A model generated the notes under the pieces. The model saw nothing but the letters and a program-made list of their open reading frames with translations. It had not been told where the DNA came from and searched no databases. Below are positions 1 through 5,578 of a stretch of 5,578 nucleotides of DNA, in pieces (position 1 is the first letter of the stretch; each line of letters begins with the position of its first letter). The position numbers and the translations under genes are program-made. This DNA comes from an archaeon (GTDB lineage: Archaea; Thermoproteota; Nitrososphaeria; Nitrososphaerales; CADDZS01), in assembly GCA_021806865.1 (NCBI GenBank), contig JAKAPU010000177.1, forward strand, positions 1 through 5,578, read 5' to 3'.

Positions 1-1
1 T

Positions 2-1363
2 TCCGATCTACCGTATGCAAAGCGCGGTATGCCTGGAAGTTTCGATTACTCTCCTATTTCTGATGAAATTCTTCGAAGAGACGATCTTGAACAGATCGCC
101 AAGGAAATCTCCGAAGCTGCGCGGATTTCTTCCCAAGGTTCTGTGGAGATAAGCAGAAGCGGAGCAACCGTGATCCAGTTTGGGCAGTACAGAATCGCTA
201 TCGCAAGGCCGCCTTTTTCCGACGGACTCGAACTGACCATCGTAAAACCGCTGGTCAGAATGACCCTCGCCGACTACCACGCACCTGAGAAACTCATCCA
301 GCGCCTCGCAAGCAAAGCAGAGGGCGTGATCATCGCGGGGCCCCCTGGCTCTGGAAAATCCACACTTGCAAGCAGTTTGGCCGATTTCTATCTTGATAGG
401 CGAAAAGTGGTAAAGACCTTCGAATCGCCGAAAGACCTTCAGGTCGCCAAGGGTGTGACACAGTACGGAGCGCTCGAGGGTGATTTCGAAAAGACCGCAG
501 AAATCTTGCTTCTGGTTCGGCCAGACTACACAATTTTCGACGAAGTAAGAAAGACAAGAGATTTTGAGATATTTTCCGATATGCGCCTTGCCGGTGTTGG
601 CATGGTTGGTGTGGTTCACGCCAGCGATCCGGTAAGCGCCGTACAGCGGTTCATGAGCAGAATAGAACTGGGAATGATCCCCCACATAGTGGATACTGTG
701 ATATTCGTGCGAGCCGGAAAGATCGAGCGGGTACTGGAACTGAACTTAGTGGTTAAGGTGCCCAGTGGAATGATCGAGCAAGATCTTGCAAGACCTGTCG
801 TAGAAGTGCGCGACTTTGAAACTGGAAAACTCGCGTATGAAATCTACACCTATGGCGAGGAAAACGTAGTGATACCCGTTGAAGAAATCGAATCTAGAGG
901 TGGTCGCAAGGAAACGGGCATAGAGAAGCTTGCTGGCGAACGCGTTCTCCAAGTTTTCAAAAAGTTTGATCCTGAAGCGGAGGTAAAGGTGCTTTCTCCC
1001 ACGTCTGTTGAGGTACTCTTGGATGAGTCAGTGATACCTCGAGTCATAGGAAAGGGAGGTACGCAGATCAAGGAGTTCGAGCAGATGCTATCTGTTTCCA
1101 TAGACGTCAGGCCGAAAAAGGCAGAAAAGAGGAGTGGCGGTGAAAGCCTGGATTTCAACCACAAGGAAAAGGGAAACTACGTCGAACTTCTCTTGGATTC
1201 TGATACGGTTGGGACAGAGGCGAGTGTGTATGTGGACGACGAGCTATTGCTCACCCAGGAAATCGGTCGGAAGGCAAGAATCCGAGTTTCGAAAAAATCA
1301 GAGGGAGGGAGAAAGTTGACCCACGCTTTCAGAGAGGGAAAGCAGGTCAAAGTACTTTCTTAG
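2..1363 (+). CDS. PINA-type PIN-domain ATPase with KH domain (5'-truncated)
   Basis: This is the C-terminal 453 residues of an archaeal PINA protein, a hexameric ATPase studied in Sulfolobus as a Holliday-junction branch-migration motor. The frame is open to the left edge; the first visible residues include PYAKRG, the linker that in this family follows the N-terminal PIN domain, so the ATG at 29 is internal and the PIN domain is off-window. Numbering from the first visible codon: Walker A GPPGSGKST at 113-121 (nt 338-364), Walker B PDYTIFDE ending in Asp180-Glu181, a VVHA His-box around His206, and a KH domain at about 312-380 with its GKGG loop at 350-353 (nt 1049-1060). A beta-rich tail (GRKARIRVSKKSEGG) closes the protein. 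All ATPase residues look intact. The gene ends in TAG, overlapping the convergent hydrolase stop. The first three codons may be sequencing adapter rather than native sequence. A secretion ATPase (PilT/VirB11 type) is excluded by the KH domain and PYAKRG linker. Confidence 0.93.
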   Translation, partial: SDLPYAKRGMPGSFDYSPISDEILRRDDLEQIAKEISEAARISSQGSVEISRSGATVIQFGQYRIAIARPPFSDGLELTIVKPLVRMTLADYHAPEKLIQRLASKAEGVIIAGPPGSGKSTLASSLADFYLDRRKVVKTFESPKDLQVAKGVTQYGALEGDFEKTAEILLLVRPDYTIFDEVRKTRDFEIFSDMRLAGVGMVGVVHASDPVSAVQRFMSRIELGMIPHIVDTVIFVRAGKIERVLELNLVVKVPSGMIEQDLARPVVEVRDFETGKLAYEIYTYGEENVVIPVEEIESRGGRKETGIEKLAGERVLQVFKKFDPEAEVKVLSPTSVEVLLDESVIPRVIGKGGTQIKEFEQMLSVSIDVRPKKAEKRSGGESLDFNHKEKGNYVELLLDSDTVGTEASVYVDDELLLTQEIGRKARIRVSKKSEGGRKLTHAFREGKQVKVLS

Positions 1364-2310
1364 GCATTCGCAGGATGCTTTACGAAATAATCAAGTAGGC
1401 CTGCCACGTCTACACGAATAGCTTGCTCGCGCGGGCTTCCACTGAGGGCACTATATTGTGGATGATCTTTCACGAGCTCGCCGAAGATACTTTCACAATC
1501 GGCATAGCTGTACGATGCGAGGTTCTCCTTGATGGCGTAGCTTTGAGTTGCGAGCGACCAGACATCGAACACATTTTTCAACGAGGTATAGAATCTTTTG
1601 CTTGGGTTAATCTCTTCGTAGTGAGCCATGCAAGCAACCGTTGGATTCAAGTATTCTATCAATTCGATGTCTCTAAGCGACTGAGGCAGGTCCAGGGACG
1701 GTGGTGGAGTTGTGGGCACGATCAAGTCTGTTGTACTGTCGTATATGCCGAGAGCGTCTGCTGAGAAGATGCAGGAATCCGGTTCGTCCACTATGATGTT
1801 ATGGTGAGGAGCGTGACCGGTCGCTGGCACATACTCGACTTGGATTTTGCCTAGATCAAGTTTTTGTCTCGGTTTCACCGATCTTGCTCTTTCGGCCTTG
1901 ACAGGATCGCATGGTCTCCAGTAGTCAAAGATCTCATCGCCGAGCACCTTCCGAGCAGAAATGTTGAGTGCGGACGGATCGATCATGTGTTTGAATCCGC
2001 TCTCAGGAATGTATGCATTCACATTAGGGCATCTCTCCAAGAACTTGGCTGCACCACCTGCGTGGTCAATGTGTATGTGAGTCAGCAACAAGTTGTCAAT
2101 GGCCGAGGGTCTGACGCCGCACTGAACTGCTAACGACAACAACTCATCGATTACAGCAGTAGGTCCGCAATCCACAATCGAGACCTTCTTGTCGAGCAAG
2201 AGATAGGAGCTAAGAACTTTTGGTTCTCCCATCGGGCTCAATCGGTAGATCGAGCTCGAAATTCGATGGATCTTTTCTGTTATCTGTGTGCTCGACTTTG
2301 CGGAATACAT
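1360..2310 (-). CDS. Metallo-beta-lactamase-fold hydrolase, ST1585-like
   Basis: A complete 316-residue MBL-fold metallo-hydrolase with every metal ligand of the binuclear site: THIHIDH (His78, His80, Asp82, His83), GH at His166 in the ATGHAPHH loop, Asp185 in SADALG, and His230 in MAHYEE. The stretch YRLSPMGEPKVLSSYLLL before DCGP and the PTTPPPSLDLPQSLRDIELIEYLNP segment match the archaeal ST1585-like branch, whose physiological substrate is unknown; it could be a thioester or phosphoester hydrolase. The last 80 or so residues form a helical extension after the core. Met1 at 2310 is preferred over Met27, because Met27 lies in the conserved strand pair preceding DCGP. The start is preceded by AAAAGG only 3 nt away, a weak ribosome-binding match, and by no TATA box. 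With 24 nt to the upstream small gene, co-transcription with it is likely. No signal peptide is seen, so it should be cytoplasmic. The specific substrate is not assigned. Confidence 0.93.
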   Translation of the reverse strand: MYSAKSSTQITEKIHRISSSIYRLSPMGEPKVLSSYLLLDKKVSIVDCGPTAVIDELLSLAVQCGVRPSAIDNLLLTHIHIDHAGGAAKFLERCPNVNAYIPESGFKHMIDPSALNISARKVLGDEIFDYWRPCDPVKAERARSVKPRQKLDLGKIQVEYVPATGHAPHHNIIVDEPDSCIFSADALGIYDSTTDLIVPTTPPPSLDLPQSLRDIELIEYLNPTVACMAHYEEINPSKRFYTSLKNVFDVWSLATQSYAIKENLASYSYADCESIFGELVKDHPQYSALSGSPREQAIRVDVAGLLDYFVKHPANA

Positions 2311-2334
2311 GAGCCTTTTCGCTATCTGCCTATC

Positions 2335-2568
2335 TCAGGCAGCGATCTTTTCTGTTTGTTTTTCATCTTTTTGAAGTACCACCCAAACAAGTACCACGAT
2401 TAGACTTGCGATAAAGAGAGCCACTCCGAGCTCGTGGTGTTGTTCGTGAGTCATTCCAAAACCACCAAACAGCATGTTGTGAACATCATGGGGTGCCGCA
2501 ATATAAAATGCCGAGAAATACCAAAGGATAATCAATACAAAAGCAAAAATGATTGTCCCTCGACTCAT
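2335..2568 (-). CDS. Small two-helix membrane protein, His-rich loop, unknown function
   Basis: I do not recognise the family. The predicted 77-residue protein has two hydrophobic helices, at about residues 5-25 (TIIFAFVLIILWYFSAFYIA) and 47-65 (LGVALFIASLIVVLVWVVL). They are joined by a loop with five histidines (His27, His30, His41, His44, His45) and several glycines, and the protein ends in a charged Lys/Glu tail. His and Glu near the membrane surface could bind a metal or haem, but this is inference. The frame is open upstream to an ATG at 2658 (107 residues) and has another at 2610. The ATG at 2568 is chosen because a TATA box sits about 27 nt before it, which would place the transcription start on or next to the ATG (leaderless), and because no membrane segment is lost. 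It lies 24 nt upstream of the MBL hydrolase and is probably co-transcribed with it. That it is a real gene is supported by promoter, hydropathy and spacing, not by homology. Confidence 0.7.
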   Translation of the reverse strand: MSRGTIIFAFVLIILWYFSAFYIAAPHDVHNMLFGGFGMTHEQHHELGVALFIASLIVVLVWVVLQKDEKQTEKIAA

Positions 2569-2591
2569 GTCGAAAAGCAAATTGATTTGCG

Positions 2592-2599
2592 TATTTAAA
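2592..2599 (-). promoter_or_regulatory. Archaeal TATA box for the small membrane protein gene
   Basis: On the minus strand this reads TTTAAATA, a near-ideal archaeal TATA box, with AAAA a few bases upstream as a possible BRE. Its centre lies about 27 nt before the A of the ATG at 2568, the usual TATA-to-start distance in archaea, so the mRNA should begin at or next to the start codon. It would drive the small protein and probably the MBL hydrolase. Confidence 0.7.
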
Positions 2600-2662
2600 C
2601 TAGTTTTCATCACTCGAATCGAGCATTGTGCGAATCGGAATGCAATCGCGAATGCCACAAAT

Positions 2663-2679
2663 TCCAGTCTGCGACTGGA
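2663..2679. repeat. Perfect 7-bp inverted repeat with 3-nt loop
   Basis: TCCAGTC, TGC, GACTGGA forms a perfect 7-bp hairpin in the intergenic region between the permease gene and the small membrane protein gene, about 95 nt upstream of the latter's start. No T-tract follows on either strand, so a classical terminator is unlikely. A transcription-factor site or mRNA 3'-end structure is possible. The function is not known from sequence. Confidence 0.5.
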
Positions 2680-2718
2680 TCGATCGCACCATCACAAGCC
2701 ACTCGATATCGCTAGTTG

Positions 2719-2729
2719 AAACAAAAAGG
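2719..2729 (-). terminator. Candidate T-tract terminator of the ABC transporter operon
   Basis: On the minus strand this reads CCTTTTTGTTT, starting about 64 nt beyond the permease stop codon. Archaeal RNA polymerase can terminate at short oligo-T stretches without a hairpin, and this is the best such tract between the permease stop and the next promoter. The call rests on position and composition only. Confidence 0.4.
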
Positions 2730-2793
2730 TGGAAGATGGATAGAGTAGGCTCTTGGCTGAACCTGCCCTAACCGTATTCTCTTTTTTATTGCT

Positions 2794-3741
2794 CTATTTG
2801 GAAAGTAGCTTCCAAGAAAGCACGATGCCCACCGCAGAGAGAATTGCCGCGAATCCAATCAACACGGCGAAGTCCACGAGAAGGCTGTATCCTCCTGTCG
2901 CACCGAGAAGCATCTGCCTCACTGCATCGTTCGCATAGCTCACCGGATTCAGCTTTGCAACAGTCTGTAGCCATGAGGGCATCAGAGTGGTCGGATAGAT
3001 AGCATTGCTTGCAAAGAGTAGCGGCAGGTTGAGCAGGTTGATCAGAGCCATCTGGGTCTGCCACTCGCTAGACCTCAGCGCGAGCATCACAAAGAGTGAT
3101 GACAGGCCTATCGACATCAGAAAGAGGATGACAAACGAGCCTGCGATTCCAAGTGCGCTCATGTGAGTGGTGTCCATTCCGAGTACTACCGCAATGCCTA
3201 GGACAATGGCCGCCTGAATCAGTGACCTTCCTACGCTTTGGAAGACCTTGCCCATGACTATCGCACCCCGTCCGACCGGCGTGCTAAGTGCCTTGTTCAT
3301 GAATCCAAAGCGTCGATCAAAGACCACCGACATTCCGCTGAATGCAGATGTGAACAGTATGATGAAGGCAAGCATACCACAGGCGAGAAATGAGAAGTAG
3401 CTTGATGTTCCGAATGTCTTCTCCATTAACGCGTTCACAATAGCTGGGGGTGCACCAGACCCCGAAATGAACGAGCCAAAGTTTAGGGCTTTGCCGAAGA
3501 GTCCGAGCCAGACAACCGGCTGGATGAGCGAGATCAATAGCTGTATCGGGTTCTTGTACCACTTTATCAGATCGCGATTTGTCAACGCCCACAACCCGTG
3601 AAGCGGGCTCTTGTTCAGCTTTGGAGCACTGCTCCAAGTCGTGGATTGTTCCTTAGGACTGACCTCTGGCGCTTTCGCGGATCCTGACGGAACTGGTTGT
3701 TCTTCCTGCGTAGTAGCAGATCTGGTAACTTCTTTTTCCAT
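2794..3741 (-). CDS. ABC-2 type transporter permease, DrrB-like
   Basis: A 315-residue integral membrane subunit of an ABC-2 exporter. Six hydrophobic segments are visible at about residues 66-86, 116-140, 173-189, 197-222, 231-249 and 286-309. The family landmarks are present: FDRRFGFMNKALSTPVGR after helix 2 (the conserved FDRE-x-G...P-x-x-R region) and NPVSYANDAVRQML before helix 6. The protein begins with about 45 hydrophilic residues rich in Ser, Pro, Gln and Glu, longer than the short cytoplasmic lead usual in DrrB-like permeases. It should pair with the ATPase encoded 21 nt upstream to export a hydrophobic compound, drug or polymer; the substrate is unknown. The start at 3741 is set by an in-frame TAA three codons upstream and by GAGGT with 8-nt spacing. 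Expression should follow the PadR-led operon promoter. Confidence 0.92.
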   Translation of the reverse strand: MEKEVTRSATTQEEQPVPSGSAKAPEVSPKEQSTTWSSAPKLNKSPLHGLWALTNRDLIKWYKNPIQLLISLIQPVVWLGLFGKALNFGSFISGSGAPPAIVNALMEKTFGTSSYFSFLACGMLAFIILFTSAFSGMSVVFDRRFGFMNKALSTPVGRGAIVMGKVFQSVGRSLIQAAIVLGIAVVLGMDTTHMSALGIAGSFVILFLMSIGLSSLFVMLALRSSEWQTQMALINLLNLPLLFASNAIYPTTLMPSWLQTVAKLNPVSYANDAVRQMLLGATGGYSLLVDFAVLIGFAAILSAVGIVLSWKLLSK

Positions 3742-3749
3742 TTTCCATT

Positions 3750-3754
3750 ACCTC
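3750..3754 (-). promoter_or_regulatory. Shine-Dalgarno site of the permease gene
   Basis: GAGGT lies 8 nt before the permease ATG in the 21-nt gap after the ATPase stop codon. It is the clearest ribosome-binding match in the window and suggests that internal genes of this operon start with SD pairing, unlike the apparently leaderless gene at 2568. Confidence 0.65.
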
Positions 3755-3762
3755 TTGCGAAT

Positions 3763-4815
3763 CTATCTCCTCGCTCTCATCATCGTGATTCTCTGACTGA
3801 ACATTTCCATTTTGCTGCTCTCCTCTTCCCTGATGTTTCTTCCAGTAAGTTCAAGATAGGCCTCATCCAAACTTGGCTTTGTAAGGGAGATCTTGGTCAC
3901 GTGCAGTCCCTTTGACCGTATGAGGTCCATGATCTGAGGCGAGGCTTCCTCACCGAGTTCAGCTTTTATCCTGTACTCGTTGGCACTCTTTTTGACATCC
4001 TTCACAAGTTTAAGCTTGGCGATATCCGAGGAGATGTCAGGCGCGTCTTCCTTCACCCCGACATCGATTACGTCTCCCCCGATGCTAGCCTTCAACTGTT
4101 CGGGCGTGCCAATCTTGATTATGTGCCCGTGGTCTATGATCGCGATCCTATCGCAAAGCGAGTCGGCCTCTTCGAGGTAGTGAGTTGTCAGAAACAGTGT
4201 CATGTGATATTCCTCCTTTAGCATCCTGATATACTTCCAAACAGCGGCGCGTGTCTGCACGTCCAGACCAAGAGTCGGTTCGTCGAGAAAGAGCAATCTC
4301 GGATAGTTGATCAGACCAGAAGCAAGCTCGAGTCGTCTTCGCATCCCACCGGAGTATGTGCTCACTTTTCTGTTCGCGGCATCTTCGAGTTCTACGAGTT
4401 TGAGAAGTTCCATTGCGTGAGGCTTTGAGTTGCTTCTTGGCAGTCCGTACAAATCTGCGCAGAGGAGTATGTTCTGGAGTCCCGTCAAGTCTTCATCTGC
4501 AGTGTATTCCTGCGGCACCACACCGACGTTCCTGCGCACTTCATTTGATTGCTTGTGAATGTCGTAGCCCACAATGGTTGCCTTGCCAGAAGTCGGCTTC
4601 AAGAGAGTGGTCAGCATATTGATGGTCGTGCTCTTTCCAGCTCCGTTGGGGCCGAGAAAGCCGAAGATCTCTCCTTCCTTTATGTCGAAAGAGATTCCAT
4701 CTACGGCCTTGAGTTTGCCGAAAGTCTTTGAGAGATTTTCTACGTCAACGATTTTCGAAACTTTTTCTACCTTTTCTTCCCTTTCCATTACTTCTTGCAT
4801 TTCTGACATTTTCAT
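3763..4815 (-). CDS. ABC transporter ATP-binding protein, DrrA/CcmA-like
   Basis: The energising subunit of the ABC exporter, 350 residues. All nucleotide-binding motifs are intact: Walker A GPNGAGKST at 55-63, Q-loop Gln102 in VVPQE, signature YSGGMRRR at 154-161, Walker B LLFLDE ending at Asp178-Glu179, D-loop GLD at 183-185, and H-loop His212 in TTHYLEEAD. A C-terminal accessory domain follows (about 250-340), ending in the SLDEAYLELTGR motif typical of DrrA-type exporter ATPases. About 20 charged residues precede the ABC core. Two starts are possible: 4815, with AGGA 4 nt before it, or 4809 (Met3), with the GGA nearest it at 6 nt within AGGAAGGA. Protein content differs by two residues. 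The gene lies 41 nt after the PadR stop and 21 nt before the permease, so one transcript is likely. The exported substrate is not deducible. Confidence 0.95.
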   Translation of the reverse strand: MKMSEMQEVMEREEKVEKVSKIVDVENLSKTFGKLKAVDGISFDIKEGEIFGFLGPNGAGKSTTINMLTTLLKPTSGKATIVGYDIHKQSNEVRRNVGVVPQEYTADEDLTGLQNILLCADLYGLPRSNSKPHAMELLKLVELEDAANRKVSTYSGGMRRRLELASGLINYPRLLFLDEPTLGLDVQTRAAVWKYIRMLKEEYHMTLFLTTHYLEEADSLCDRIAIIDHGHIIKIGTPEQLKASIGGDVIDVGVKEDAPDISSDIAKLKLVKDVKKSANEYRIKAELGEEASPQIMDLIRSKGLHVTKISLTKPSLDEAYLELTGRNIREEESSKMEMFSQRITMMRARR

Positions 4816-4823
4816 TCCTTCCT
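4816..4823 (-). promoter_or_regulatory. Shine-Dalgarno site of the ABC ATPase gene
   Basis: AGGAAGGA abuts the ATG at 4815 and lies 6 nt before the ATG at 4809. The second spacing is more usual, so translation may begin at 4809 (Met3 of the longer reading). Confidence 0.5.
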
Positions 4824-4856
4824 AACCACTAAATCAATTGCAAATTGGCTGGAGAT

Positions 4857-5486
4857 TCAACGAGACTTTGGCATTAACGTGATCGAGGAATCTCTAACGT
4901 CCGCACGCTCGCTGGCTTGTAGCTTTTTCAAGAGTGAATTGCACCATTCTGTCTGTCGTTCGAGGTTTAGAGCGTATTCTCTTAGAATAAATCGTGCTTC
5001 GGTTGGCGGAATGTAACTAATCTTTGACTCTACGGTCTCTCGAGTCATCTGAAATTGTGATTTTGTTCCGTCCACAATGAATCCACCAATGTCCTTAGGT
5101 TCTATCATGTCGATGAATATTCTACGAAATGAGCTCCACTTTTTTCCCATCTCGACAAACATCTTCTTTGCCTCAGTCAGATGCTTTTGGCCCTTTGGGG
5201 TTATCCTATAGACCCGCTGATCAGTCTCTGATTCACGAACTGAATCGGCTTTGATCCATCCGTGCTTTACCATCCTTTTCAACATCGGATAGACCGAACC
5301 TGGTCCCGGCCTCCATGCACCTTCAGTTCTGCTCTCTATATCCTGTAAGATTTCGTATCCATGAATTGGTTCCGTAGCAACCCTGTGTAGGATGTAATAC
5401 AGCAAGAATCCCCTTGGGGCTCCTTGTGGGTGACTTGCAAATCCTTCGCGCGGATCGTCCGCGCAGGTTGCTCTTGTTCGCGACAT
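4857..5486 (-). CDS. PadR-family transcriptional regulator
   Basis: A 209-residue winged-helix regulator of the PadR family. In the numbering from the chosen start, the DNA-binding domain spans about 25-105. It carries the family hallmarks GFLLYYIL (helix 1), PIHGYEILQDIE, WRPGPGSVYPMLKRMVKHGWI (recognition helix and wing lead-in) and RVYRITPKGQKHL (wing). The remaining 100 residues look helical, and in this family the C-terminal helices mediate dimerisation. It is first in an operon with an ABC ATPase and ABC-2 permease, the classical arrangement for a PadR repressor that senses an exporter's substrate. The reading frame continues upstream to an ATG at 5543 (228 residues), preceded by GGAAG at a long distance. 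I prefer 5486 because PadR proteins begin close to helix 1 and because the AT-rich TATA-like and inverted-repeat sequence at 5520-5539 would otherwise be coding. AAGGA lies about 8 nt before the 5486 ATG. Confidence 0.9.
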   Translation of the reverse strand: MSRTRATCADDPREGFASHPQGAPRGFLLYYILHRVATEPIHGYEILQDIESRTEGAWRPGPGSVYPMLKRMVKHGWIKADSVRESETDQRVYRITPKGQKHLTEAKKMFVEMGKKWSSFRRIFIDMIEPKDIGGFIVDGTKSQFQMTRETVESKISYIPPTEARFILREYALNLERQTEWCNSLLKKLQASERADVRDSSITLMPKSR

Positions 5487-5519
5487 TACTGCTTTCCTTG
5501 AAACAGGTCGTTTGGACAA

Positions 5520-5539
5520 GATATATGGATTTCTATATC
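5520..5539. promoter_or_regulatory. Candidate PadR operator overlapping the operon promoter
   Basis: GATATA and TATATC form a perfect 6-bp inverted repeat separated by 8 nt, the same geometry as the ATGT-N8-ACAT operators known for PadR repressors, although the half-site differs. Its halves overlap the best TATA-like elements on the minus strand (ATATAT at 5521-5526 and ATATAG at 5533-5538), which lie about 37-50 nt before the ATG at 5486. Binding here could block TBP access and give autoregulation. Both the operator and promoter roles are inferred. Confidence 0.45.
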
Positions 5540-5543
5540 GCAT

Positions 5544-5553
5544 TAGATATCTA
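5544..5553. repeat. Perfect 10-bp palindrome TAGATATCTA upstream of the PadR operon
   Basis: A self-complementary decamer lies 5 bp beyond the GATATA-N8-TATATC repeat and shares its GATAT core. It also abuts the alternative upstream ATG at 5543. It could be a second regulator half-site or an extension of the operator; nothing else is seen in the remaining 25 nt to the window edge. Confidence 0.4.
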
Positions 5554-5578
5554 CTTCCGAGGAGAGCAAAGGCAAATT

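Noticed and set aside
29..31. ATG at 29 as the start of the PINA gene
   Set aside because: The frame is open to the window edge and the residues just before it (PYAKRG) are a conserved PINA linker, so this Met is internal.
8..685. 225-codon open frame on the minus strand opposite PINA
   Set aside because: Its translation is Cys/His/Arg-rich without recognisable motifs and lies wholly antisense to the conserved PINA ATPase; it is a shadow frame.
2569..2658. Longer 107-residue reading of the small membrane protein, from ATG 2658 or 2610
   Set aside because: The TATA box at 2592-2599 would lie inside the coding region and point to a start at 2568; the added residues show no recognisable feature.
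3317..3637. 106-codon frame overlapping the permease on the same strand
   Set aside because: It lies out of frame within the ABC-2 permease and lacks domain signals; the permease frame carries all the conserved motifs.
3637..3748. Short ORF from the out-of-frame ATG at 3748 overlapping the permease start
   Set aside because: About 31 codons, no recognisable protein, and entirely overlapping the clearly coding permease frame.
4574..4825. Plus-strand frames opposite the ABC ATPase 5' region
   Set aside because: They are antisense to Walker A and the N-terminal ATPase coding sequence and have no motifs of their own.
1..5578. CRISPR array, tRNA or rRNA gene, insertion sequence, or toxin-antitoxin/defence system
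   Set aside because: I saw no regularly spaced repeats, no tRNA-like cloverleaf, no transposase, and no defence-type gene pair. The PIN domain that belongs to the first gene is part of PINA, not a VapC toxin.

Overview
The window looks archaeal, most likely a mesophilic or moderately thermophilic member of the Thermoproteota/Nitrososphaeria side of the tree. This rests on three things. The rightward gene at the left edge is the ATPase-KH part of PINA, a PIN-domain ATPase known from archaea. At least one gene has an archaeal TATA box (TTTAAATA) about 27 nt before its ATG, as in leaderless archaeal transcripts. The metallo-hydrolase resembles the Sulfolobus ST1585 type. The lineage call is inference; no rRNA or tRNA gene is present. 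The odd length, and a first 9 bases identical to the end of a common Illumina adapter, suggest that this is a whole short contig from a shotgun assembly.

Layout, left to right. (1) 2-1363, plus strand: the 3' three quarters or so of a PINA gene, with its N-terminal PIN nuclease-fold domain lying off the left edge. (2) 1360-2310, minus strand: a complete metallo-beta-lactamase-fold hydrolase that converges on PINA, the two stop codons overlapping. (3) 2335-2568, minus strand: a 77-residue, histidine-containing, two-helix membrane protein of unknown function. It has its own TATA box and lies 24 nt upstream of the hydrolase gene, so the two probably share a transcript. (4) 2569-2793: a 225-nt intergenic stretch with that promoter, a small perfect hairpin, two short palindromes and a T-tract that could end the upstream operon. 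(5) 2794-5486 or 5543, minus strand: a compact three-gene operon in the order PadR-type regulator, ABC ATPase (DrrA/CcmA-like), ABC-2 permease (DrrB-like), with gaps of 41 and 21 nt.

The regulator-ATPase-permease operon reads as a locally controlled efflux module. The PadR-like protein probably represses its own operon through an inverted repeat (GATATA, 8-nt spacer, TATATC) overlapping the AT-rich promoter region, and an inducing ligand would release expression of the exporter. The substrate cannot be told from sequence. The PINA gene belongs to DNA repair and recombination and has no evident functional link to the others.

I do not see a clear undescribed multi-gene system here. The points most worth a second look are the adapter-like left end, the candidate PadR operator, the leaderless His-rich membrane mini-protein, and a 17-nt near-repeat found at the 5' ends of both transporter genes.
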